A stretch of 64,000 nt of DNA from Streptomyces sp. NBC_01717 (GTDB taxonomy: Bacteria > Actinomycetota > Actinomycetes > Streptomycetales > Streptomycetaceae). The position numbers and the translations under genes are program-made. Below, in pieces: positions 52,041-59,636 of this stretch; position 1 is the first letter of the stretch; every line of letters begins with the position of its first letter. A model generated the notes under the pieces. That model saw nothing but the letters and a program-made list of their open reading frames with translations, was not told the origin of the DNA and searched no databases. Location: NCBI RefSeq assembly GCF_036248255.1, contig NZ_CP109178.1, positions 3,348,001 to 3,412,000 of the forward strand, in the 5' to 3' direction.

Positions 52041-52061
52041 GTTGAGCTATGCAGGCTCAAT
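52041..52061 (-). promoter_or_regulatory. HAIR-like HspR operator upstream of lon
   Basis: GTTGAGC-N7-GCTCAAT: the inner TTGAGC/GCTCAA half-sites (52042-52047 and 52055-52060) are perfect inverted repeats with the 7-bp spacing of HAIR (CTTGAGT-N7-ACTCAAG). It lies 22 bp upstream of the lon start codon. Confidence 0.8.
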
Positions 52062-52180
52062 GCTCCTGAGCGACTTAATGTTCCCGCGGCCGTGTTCGCT
52101 CTCAGCGATCCCCCTTCCGCCTCGCCGCCACCTGCGAAATCCGTTCGCGGCCCGCCTAACGCACGGGGGAGAGTGCCCGC

Positions 52181-52570
52181 ATGGGTGACACACGCGTGGA
52201 CGACAGGGGCCTGGCCGAGGACGGGACGATCAGACATGAAGGCTCGCTGAGCCGCGTACCGGCGGCGTTCGCCCCCGTGGTCGAGGCGGCCCGCTCCCGG
52301 ATCACCGATGCGTTCGGCGCCACGCAGCTGCACAGCGCCTACCTGTACGGCAGCATTCCGCGGGGCACTGCCATTCCCGGCGTCTCCGACCTGGACCTGC
52401 TGCGCGCCCTGTACGCCGAGCCGACCGCGCAGATGCGCATCGCCGCGGCCACCGGCCGCACCCCTTCGACGGACCCGGCACCCCTCACCACGCTCATCGA
52501 CGACCTGGCGCCGCGGCCGGCAGCCGAATACCTCGCGGTGCACGGCTCGAAGGCGCCTCGCCGACCGCCG
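52181..52570 (+). pseudogene. Truncated nucleotidyltransferase gene
   Basis: ATG 52181 behind GGGGGAGAG opens an intact N-terminal nucleotidyltransferase segment: VVEAARSRITDAFGA, LYGSIPRGTAIPGVSDLDLL (the GS-x-DxD metal motif) and LYAEPTAQMRIAAATGR. The homology stops near residue 95, and what follows is low-complexity coding without family features. The same frame then runs on, by chance, into the spermidine-synthase-like gene. The C-terminal half of the enzyme has been deleted. Confidence 0.65.
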
Positions 52571-52717
52571 GCATCCGCGCGCCGGTGCAACAGCGGCGGG
52601 CGGGCCACCTGCCCTTCGACTCCTCGCGCCCCACCCGGATCCACCGATTTTGGCCCCTCCCGCGCCGTCCGACGAGGATGGTGGGACCCCATCCACCGCC
52701 TACCGGAGACCGAGGAC

Positions 52718-53410
52718 ATGCCGACCGCCGACCGCCGCACCGCTCACAGCCCCGTCACACTCGACCGCCGCGAGGGACCGTACGGGGAGGTCGTCCTGCG
52801 GGAGCGGGGGGACGACTTCGAGATCATCGCCAACGGGTGCTTTCTGATGGACACCGCGGACGGGCGCTCCGAACGGTTGCTGATCGATGCCGCACTCGCC
52901 GCACTGCCCGCCGGGCGGACGGATCCGGCAGTGCTCGTCGGAGGGCTCGGGGTCGGCTTCTCGCTGGCGCATGCCGCCGCCGAGCCGCGCTGGGGGCGAA
53001 TCGCGGTGGTCGAACGGGAGCAGGCGATCATCGACTGGCACCTGGACGGGCCACTGGCCCGGATCTCCGCCGCGGCGCTCACCGATCCGCGGACGACGAT
53101 CCTGGCGACGGACCTCGTCACATATCTGCGTACGACTACGGACCGTTACGATGCGTTGTGTCTGGACATCGACAACGGACCGGACTGGATCGTCACCGAG
53201 GACAACGGAAGTCTCTACTCCGCTTCCGGGCTGGCGGACTGCCGGGAACGGCTCAACCCGGGTGGGGTGCTGGCGGTGTGGTCCGCGCAGCCGTCCGCCG
53301 CCTTCGAACAGGCCCTGAAGAATGCCGGATTCGTTGGGGTAAGGACGGAGGAGGTGCGTGTTGCCCGAGGTGTGCCCGACGTGGTTCATCTCGCACTTCG
53401 GGACGACTGA
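52718..53410 (+). CDS. Spermidine synthase-like protein
   Basis: 230 aa. Rossmann methyltransferase fold of the PAPT family: LVGGLGVGFSLAHAAAEPRW (glycine-rich SAM loop), VVEREQAIIDWHLDG (acidic end of strand 2), DALCLDIDNGPDWIVTEDNG and GGVLAVWSAQPSAAFEQAL. Stand-alone actinobacterial members of this group have no proven polyamine activity. ATG 52718 has GGAGACCGAGG upstream; the frame stays open further up through the nucleotidyltransferase remnant, but that is not part of this family. Confidence 0.88.
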   Translation: MPTADRRTAHSPVTLDRREGPYGEVVLRERGDDFEIIANGCFLMDTADGRSERLLIDAALAALPAGRTDPAVLVGGLGVGFSLAHAAAEPRWGRIAVVEREQAIIDWHLDGPLARISAAALTDPRTTILATDLVTYLRTTTDRYDALCLDIDNGPDWIVTEDNGSLYSASGLADCRERLNPGGVLAVWSAQPSAAFEQALKNAGFVGVRTEEVRVARGVPDVVHLALRDD

Positions 53411-53431
53411 GGTTCTCCTCCGGGTATCCGG

Positions 53432-53453
53432 GGCCCCCGGACGCCCGGGGGCC
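53432..53453 (+). terminator. Terminator of the spermidine synthase-like gene
   Basis: GGCCCCCGG/CCGGGGGCC with a 4-nt loop (ACGC), 22 bp after the stop codon. Confidence 0.75.
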
Positions 53454-53645
53454 AAGCGCCACAAGACAGACACTCCGCCGCCTGCTTGCGTCCAACCCGT
53501 TCCCGTGCCGTTACACCCTGCGTAGCCGGGAACAGCCTGCTGGCTTTACGCTGCTGAGCGGCAAACGGGATCACCCACAAAATTCACAAGCGAAGACCGT
53601 GCGTCCGGGGGAATGACCCCCGCGAGAACGGGCAGGGGCGGGGCG

Positions 53646-54383
53646 ATGGAACAGACACACACCACCCACAACGGTGTCGCGGCCACCCCGGGCGCGCAGC
53701 GCCGGGTGCTGGTGGTCGAGGACGACGCGACGATCGTCGACGCCATTTCCGCACGCCTGCGGGCCGAGGGCTTTCTGGTGCAGACCGCGCTCGACGGCCC
53801 CGCGGCCGTCGACGCGGCCGAGGCCTGGCAGCCCGACCTGATGGTGCTCGACATCATGCTTCCGGGCTTCGACGGCCTGGAGGTCTGCCGCCGGGTTCAG
53901 GCCGCGCGGCCGGTGCCGGTGCTGATGCTGACCGCCCGGGACGACGAGACCGACATGCTGGTCGGCCTCGGTGTCGGCGCCGACGACTACATGACCAAGC
54001 CGTTCTCCATGCGTGAACTGGCGGCCCGGGTGCATGTCCTGCTGCGCCGGGTCGAGCGCGCGGCACTGGCCGCCGTGACGCCGCGCAGCGGCATCCTGCG
54101 CCTCGGCGAGCTGGAGATCGATCACGCGCAGCGCCGGGTCCGGGTGCGCGCGGAGGACGTCCACCTGACGCCGACCGAGTTCGACCTGCTGGTCTGCCTG
54201 GCCAACACGCCGCGCGCGGTGCTCTCCCGGGAGCAGCTGCTCGCGGAGGTCTGGGACTGGGCGGACGCCTCCGGCACCCGTACCGTCGACAGCCACATCA
54301 AGGCGCTGCGCCGGAAGATCGGTGCGGAGCGGATCCGTACCGTGCACGGTGTCGGTTACGCCCTGGAGACCCCGGCGCCATGA
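53646..54383 (+). CDS. OmpR-type response regulator
   Basis: 245 aa. Receiver domain (about 20-135): VLVVEDDATIVDAI acidic pair, phosphoacceptor in LMVLDIMLPGFDGLEV, VLMLTARDDETDML, YMTKPFSMRELAARV. Winged-helix output (about 150-240): LTPTEFDLLVCLANTP, DSHIKALRRKIGAERIRTVH then GVGYALE. Paired with the kinase that follows by ATGA overlap. Confidence 0.95.
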   Translation: MEQTHTTHNGVAATPGAQRRVLVVEDDATIVDAISARLRAEGFLVQTALDGPAAVDAAEAWQPDLMVLDIMLPGFDGLEVCRRVQAARPVPVLMLTARDDETDMLVGLGVGADDYMTKPFSMRELAARVHVLLRRVERAALAAVTPRSGILRLGELEIDHAQRRVRVRAEDVHLTPTEFDLLVCLANTPRAVLSREQLLAEVWDWADASGTRTVDSHIKALRRKIGAERIRTVHGVGYALETPAP

Positions 54384-55456
54384 CCCGGCTCGGCTCCGGA
54401 CTGCGCCCTTTCTCGATCAAGGCCAAGCTGGGCACGCTGGTCGTGGTCTCGGTGTTCATCACGACCGGGCTGCTGATGGTGGCGGTGCGCACCAGGACCG
54501 AGCTGCGGTTCATCACGGTGTTCTCGGTGATCGCGACGCTGTTGATCACCCAGTTCGTGGCTCACGGGCTGACGGCGCCGCTGGACGAGATGACGAGAGT
54601 CGCCCGGTCGATCTCGCACGGCGACTACACCCGACGGGTGCGGGGCGCGGACCGGCGGGACGAGCTCGGCGACCTGGCCCAGACGATCAACCTCATGGCG
54701 GACGATCTGGAGGCCGTGGACCTGCACCGCAAGGAGCTGGTGGCCAATGTGTCGCATGAGCTGCGCACGCCCATCGCAGCGCTGAGAGCCGTCCTCGAGA
54801 ACGTCGTGGACGGGGTCTCCGCCGCTGATCCGGAGACCATGCGTACGGCGCTGAAACAGACGGAGCGGCTCGGCAGGCTGGTGGAGACGCTGCTGGACCT
54901 GTCCCGGCTGGACAACGGGGTGGTCACCCTCAAGGCCCGCCGCTTCGAGGTGTGGCCGTATCTCTCGGGCGTGCTGAAGGAGGCGAACCTCGCCGCCTCG
55001 CACCGCCGGCTGTCCTCCGGCTCCGGGAACCACACCCGCACGGACGTACATCTGCATCTGGACGTGTCGCCGCCCGAGCTGACCGCGCACGCGGACGCGG
55101 AGCGGCTCCACCAGGTGGTGGCCAATCTGATCGACAACGCGGTCAAGCACAGCCCGCCGCACGGGCGGGTCACGGTGCGGGCACGGCGCGGCGCGCTGCC
55201 GGAGTCGCTGGATCTCGAGGTCCTGGACGAGGGTCCGGGCATTCCGGAGTCCGAGCGGCACCGGGTCTTCGAGCGTTTCAACCGCGGCAAGGTGGCGTCC
55301 CCGCACGGTCCGGGCAGCGACGGCGGTACGGGCCTGGGCCTGGCGATCGCCCGTTGGGCCGTGGATCTGCACGGCGGTCGCATCGGGGTGGCCGAATCGG
55401 CTCGCGGTTGCCGCATCCAGGTCACCCTTCCGGGGATCTCTCAACCACGCAGTTGA
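54380..55456 (+). CDS. Sensor histidine kinase with minimal extracellular loop
   Basis: 358 aa. Two transmembrane helices (about 17-37 and 44-62) are separated by only about six residues, so it has no extracytoplasmic sensor and probably reads the membrane itself, like intramembrane-sensing kinases. HAMP (about 62-115), HisKA with ANVSHELRTPIAALRAVLEN (phosphoacceptor His about 131), HATPase with LHQVVANLIDNAVKHSPPHG, DEGPGIPESERHRVFERF and GTGLGLAIA. Stop 55456; a hairpin follows at 55517. Confidence 0.94.
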   Translation: MTRLGSGLRPFSIKAKLGTLVVVSVFITTGLLMVAVRTRTELRFITVFSVIATLLITQFVAHGLTAPLDEMTRVARSISHGDYTRRVRGADRRDELGDLAQTINLMADDLEAVDLHRKELVANVSHELRTPIAALRAVLENVVDGVSAADPETMRTALKQTERLGRLVETLLDLSRLDNGVVTLKARRFEVWPYLSGVLKEANLAASHRRLSSGSGNHTRTDVHLHLDVSPPELTAHADAERLHQVVANLIDNAVKHSPPHGRVTVRARRGALPESLDLEVLDEGPGIPESERHRVFERFNRGKVASPHGPGSDGGTGLGLAIARWAVDLHGGRIGVAESARGCRIQVTLPGISQPRS

Positions 55457-55516
55457 CGCGGGGCCCGAACCGGAAGGGCACGTTCTACGCATCGTCCCAC
55501 GAGGGGATATGGTCCA

Positions 55517-55538
55517 CGTGGCCGTAGCCACGGCCACG
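55517..55538 (+). terminator. Terminator of the two-component operon
   Basis: CGTGGCCGT/ACGGCCACG, 9-bp perfect stem with AGCC loop, 61 bp after the kinase stop and 127 bp before kgd. Confidence 0.6.
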
Positions 55539-55664
55539 CGTACCCGGAGTGAAGCGGAACCACGCTTGTTTCCCGCCATTTCCAGCGCCGAAACCCGCTC
55601 TTTGATGTGACTTGCACGACGAAGACCGGCCCGGTCTGCATGGAACGGTCAAGGAGGCGTAGCC

Positions 55665-58600
55665 TTGATTTCCGCTGTCCATCACCTTGTGAAGCGGAAG
55701 AGGGCGGTTGCCGCCGTGTCGTCTCAGTCCCCCAGTAACTCGAGCATCTCGACCGACCAAGCCAGCCCGGGTGCAAACCCGGCTGCCGCTTTCGGCCCCA
55801 ATGAGTGGCTCGTCGACGAGATCTACCAGCAGTACCTCCAGGATCCCAATTCGGTCGATCGCGCCTGGTGGGACTTCTTCGCCGACTACAAGCCGGGTAC
55901 GTCCGGCACGGCGGACAAGCCCGTTCCCGGCGCCGCAGCCGCGGGGGCTGCGGTAACTCCGGCCCCGGTTGCCACCGCACCGGCGCAGACCGACCACGCC
56001 GCTCCTGCGCAGCCCGTGGCCCAGGCTCCGGCTCCGGCCGCCGCACCCGCCGCCCCGGCGGCGCCCGCGGTTGCCGCACCCGCTGCCCCGGCCGCTCCGG
56101 CGAAGGCCGCGCCCGCGGCACCCGCCGCGCCGGCCGCCAAGGCCCCCGCCAAGGCGGCCCCGGCCACCGCGGCGGGCGAGGGCCCCGAGTACGTGACGCT
56201 GCGCGGTCCGTCCGCCGCCGTTGCGAAGAACATGAACGCCTCGCTGGAGCTGCCGACGGCCACGTCCGTCCGCGCCGTTCCGGTGAAGCTGCTCTTCGAC
56301 AACCGCATCGTCATCAACAACCACCTCAAGCGCGCCCGCGGCGGGAAGATCTCCTTCACGCACCTCATCGGGTACGCGATGGTGCAGGCCCTCAAGGCCA
56401 TGCCGTCGATGAACTACTCCTTCGCGGAGAAGGACGGCAAGCCGACGCTGGTCAAGCCGGAGCACGTCAACCTCGGTCTGGCCATCGACCTGGTGAAGCC
56501 GAACGGCGACCGCCAGCTGGTCGTCGCGGCCATCAAGAAGGCCGAGACGCTCAACTTCTTCGAGTTCTGGCAGGCGTACGAGGACATCGTCCGCCGCGCC
56601 CGCATCGGCAAGCTCGGCATGGACGACTTCACCGGAGTCACCGCCTCGCTGACCAACCCCGGCGGCATCGGCACCGTCCACTCGGTGCCCCGCCTGATGC
56701 CCGGTCAGGGCCTCATCATGGGTGTCGGCGCGATGGACTACCCGGCGGAGTTCCAGGGCACCTCCCAGGACACCCTGAACAAGCTGGGCATCTCGAAGGT
56801 CATGACCCTGACCTCGACGTACGACCACCGGGTCATCCAGGGCGCCGCCTCCGGCGAGTTCCTGCGGATCCTGGCCCAGCTGCTGCTCGGCGAGAACGAG
56901 TTCTACGACGAGATCTTCAAGGCGCTGCGCATCCCCTACGAGCCGGTCCGCTGGCTCAAGGACATCGACGCCTCGCACGACGACGACGTCACCAAGGCCG
57001 CGCGGGTCTTCGAGCTGATCCACTCCTACCGGGTCCGCGGTCACGTCATGGCCGACACCGACCCGCTGGAGTACCGCCAGCGCAAGCACCCCGACCTGGA
57101 CATCACCGAGCACGGCCTCACCCTGTGGGACCTGGAGCGGGACTTCGCGGTCGGCGGTTTCGCCGGCAAGACGATGATGAAGCTCCGCGACATCCTCGGT
57201 GTGCTGCGTGAGTCGTACTGCCGCACCACCGGCATCGAGTTCATGCACATCCAGGACCCGAAGCAGCGCAAGTGGCTCCAGGACCGGGTGGAGCGTCCGC
57301 GCCCGAAGCCGGAGCGCGAGGAGCAGCTGCGGATCCTGCGCCGCCTCAACGCCGCCGAGGCGTTCGAGACGTTCCTGCAGACCAAGTACGTCGGCCAGAA
57401 GCGGTTCTCCCTGGAGGGCGGCGAGTCCGTCATCCCGCTGCTCGACGCCGTCATCGACTCCGCCGCCGAGGCCCGCCTCGACGAGGTCGTCGTCGGCATG
57501 GCCCACCGCGGCCGGCTGAACGTCCTGGCGAACATCGTCGGCAAGTCGTACGCGCAGATCTTCCGGGAGTTCGAGGGCAACCTCGACCCGCGGTCGATGC
57601 ACGGCTCCGGCGACGTGAAGTACCACCTGGGCGCCGAGGGCACCTTCACCGGTCTGGACGGCGAGCAGATCAAGGTCTCGCTGGCCGCCAACCCCTCGCA
57701 CCTGGAGGCGGTCGACCCGGTCCTGGAGGGCATCGCCCGCGCCAAGCAGGACATCATCAACAAGGGCGGCACGGACTTCACGGTCCTGCCCGTCGCGCTC
57801 CACGGCGACGCGGCCTTCGCGGGCCAGGGCGTCGTCGCCGAGACGCTCAACATGTCGCAGCTGCGTGGTTACCGCACCGGCGGCACCGTGCACGTGGTGA
57901 TCAACAACCAGGTCGGCTTCACCGCCGCCCCGGAGTCGTCGCGTTCCTCGATGTACGCCACCGACGTGGCGCGCATGATCGAGGCGCCGATCATCCACGT
58001 CAACGGCGACGACCCCGAGGCCGTCGTGCGGGTGGCCCGTCTCGCCTTCGAGTTCCGCCAGGCGTTCAACAAGGACGTCGTGATCGACCTCATCTGCTAC
58101 CGCCGCCGCGGTCACAACGAGGGCGACAACCCGGAGTTCACCAACCCGCAGATGTACACCCTGATCGACAAGAAGCGCTCGGTGCGCAAGCTGTACACCG
58201 AGTCGCTCATCGGTCGTGGCGACATCACGCTGGAAGAGGCCGAGCAGGCGCTCCAGGACTTCCAGGGCCAACTGGAGAAGGTCTTCGCGGAGGTCCGCGA
58301 AGCCACCTCGGCTCCGGCTCAGACCCATGTCCCGGACGCGCAGCCCGAGTTCCCGGTCGCCGTCACCACCGCGGTCTCCCAGGAGGTCGTGAAGCGGATC
58401 GCCGAGTCCCAGGTCAACATCCCGGAGCGGATCACGGTCCACCCGCGCCTGATGCCGCAGATGCAGCGTCGTGCCGCCTCGGTGGAGAACGGCACGATCG
58501 ACTGGGGCATGGGCGAGACCCTGGCCATCGGTTCGCTGCTGATGGAGGGCACTCCGGTCCGGCTCGCCGGCCAGGACACCCGCCGCGGCACCTTCGGTCA

Positions 58601-59546
58601 GCGTCACGCGGTCCTCGTCGACCAGGTGACCGGCGAGGACTACACCCCGCTGCTCTACCTCGCCGACGACCAGGCCCGTTACAACGTCTACGACTCGCTG
58701 CTCTCCGAGTACGCAGCGATGGGCTTCGAGTACGGCTACTCGCTGGCCCGCCCGGAGTCGCTGGTCATCTGGGAGGCCCAGTTCGGTGACTTCGTCAACG
58801 GCGCGCAGACCGTCGTCGACGAGTTCATCTCCTCGGCCGAGCAGAAGTGGGGCCAGACCTCCGGCGTCACGCTGCTCCTGCCGCACGGCTACGAGGGCCA
58901 GGGCCCGGACCACTCGTCCGCCCGCCCGGAGCGCTTCCTCCAGATGTGCGCGCAGGACAACATGACGGTCGCGATGCCGACCCTCCCGTCGAACTACTTC
59001 CACCTCCTGCGGTGGCAGGTGCACAACCCGCACCACAAGCCGCTGATCGTCTTCACCCCGAAGTCGATGCTCCGCCTCAAGGCGGCGGCGTCGAAGGTGG
59101 AGGAGTTCACCACCGGCGGCTTCCGCCCGGTGATCGGCGACGACTCGGTCGACCCGAACGCGGTCCGCAAGGTCGTCTTCTGCGCCGGCAAGGTCTACTA
59201 CGACCTTGAGGCCGAGCGCGAGAAGCGCGGTGTCACGGACACGGCGATCATCCGTCTGGAGCGCCTGTACCCGCTGCCGGGTGCCGAGCTCCAGGCCGAG
59301 ATCGCCAAGTACCCGAACGCCGAGAAGTACCTGTGGGCCCAGGAGGAGCCGGCCAACCAGGGCGCCTGGCCGTTCATCGCCCTGAACCTGATCGACCACC
59401 TGGACCTGGCCGTCGGCGCCGACGTCCCGCACGGTGAGCGCCTGCGCCGCATCTCGCGGCCGCACGGCTCGTCCCCGGCGGTCGGCTCGGCCAAGAGGCA
59501 CCAGGCGGAGCAGGCTCAGCTGGTCGCCGAGGTCTTCGAGGCCTGA
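55665..59546 (+). CDS. kgd: Multifunctional 2-oxoglutarate metabolism enzyme Kgd
   Basis: 1293 aa. Actinobacterial fusion of an E2-like acyltransferase (no lipoyl domain) and the ThDP-dependent E1 of 2-oxoglutarate dehydrogenase. An N-terminal helix ([20 protein letters not shown]) is followed by an Ala/Pro-rich linker (about 75-175), the acyltransferase (about 180-415; [18 protein letters not shown]) and E1 (about 430-1293; [71 protein letters not shown]). It produces succinyl-CoA with shared E2/E3. The TTG start is preferred because AAGGAGG stands 7 bp before it; GTG 55716 would match shorter annotations. Confidence 0.97.
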   Translation: MISAVHHLVKRKRAVAAVSSQSPSNSSISTDQASPGANPAAAFGPNEWLVDEIYQQYLQDPNSVDRAWWDFFADYKPGTSGTADKPVPGAAAAGAAVTPAPVATAPAQTDHAAPAQPVAQAPAPAAAPAAPAAPAVAAPAAPAAPAKAAPAAPAAPAAKAPAKAAPATAAGEGPEYVTLRGPSAAVAKNMNASLELPTATSVRAVPVKLLFDNRIVINNHLKRARGGKISFTHLIGYAMVQALKAMPSMNYSFAEKDGKPTLVKPEHVNLGLAIDLVKPNGDRQLVVAAIKKAETLNFFEFWQAYEDIVRRARIGKLGMDDFTGVTASLTNPGGIGTVHSVPRLMPGQGLIMGVGAMDYPAEFQGTSQDTLNKLGISKVMTLTSTYDHRVIQGAASGEFLRILAQLLLGENEFYDEIFKALRIPYEPVRWLKDIDASHDDDVTKAARVFELIHSYRVRGHVMADTDPLEYRQRKHPDLDITEHGLTLWDLERDFAVGGFAGKTMMKLRDILGVLRESYCRTTGIEFMHIQDPKQRKWLQDRVERPRPKPEREEQLRILRRLNAAEAFETFLQTKYVGQKRFSLEGGESVIPLLDAVIDSAAEARLDEVVVGMAHRGRLNVLANIVGKSYAQIFREFEGNLDPRSMHGSGDVKYHLGAEGTFTGLDGEQIKVSLAANPSHLEAVDPVLEGIARAKQDIINKGGTDFTVLPVALHGDAAFAGQGVVAETLNMSQLRGYRTGGTVHVVINNQVGFTAAPESSRSSMYATDVARMIEAPIIHVNGDDPEAVVRVARLAFEFRQAFNKDVVIDLICYRRRGHNEGDNPEFTNPQMYTLIDKKRSVRKLYTESLIGRGDITLEEAEQALQDFQGQLEKVFAEVREATSAPAQTHVPDAQPEFPVAVTTAVSQEVVKRIAESQVNIPERITVHPRLMPQMQRRAASVENGTIDWGMGETLAIGSLLMEGTPVRLAGQDTRRGTFGQRHAVLVDQVTGEDYTPLLYLADDQARYNVYDSLLSEYAAMGFEYGYSLARPESLVIWEAQFGDFVNGAQTVVDEFISSAEQKWGQTSGVTLLLPHGYEGQGPDHSSARPERFLQMCAQDNMTVAMPTLPSNYFHLLRWQVHNPHHKPLIVFTPKSMLRLKAAASKVEEFTTGGFRPVIGDDSVDPNAVRKVVFCAGKVYYDLEAEREKRGVTDTAIIRLERLYPLPGAELQAEIAKYPNAEKYLWAQEEPANQGAWPFIALNLIDHLDLAVGADVPHGERLRRISRPHGSSPAVGSAKRHQAEQAQLVAEVFEA

Positions 59547-59562
59547 TCAGCGACTGTACGAA

Positions 59563-59608
59563 CCGGAGGGCCCGGCCCCGCGAGTGATCGCGGGGCCGGG
59601 CCCTCCGG
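59563..59608 (+). terminator. Strong terminator of kgd
   Basis: A perfect 21-bp GC-rich stem (59563-59583 with 59588-59608) with a GTGA loop, 16 bp after the stop; it also ends the region before the convergent fxsT gene. Confidence 0.9.
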
Positions 59609-59636
59609 CTTGTGCGGGGTGCGGCCCGCCGAGGTG

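Noticed and set aside
55485..59501. 1338-codon open frame antisense to kgd
   Set aside because: It mirrors the codon phase of kgd, has no family motif and reads as Arg/Val/Asp/Leu repeats typical of reverse-strand frames in very high-GC genes.
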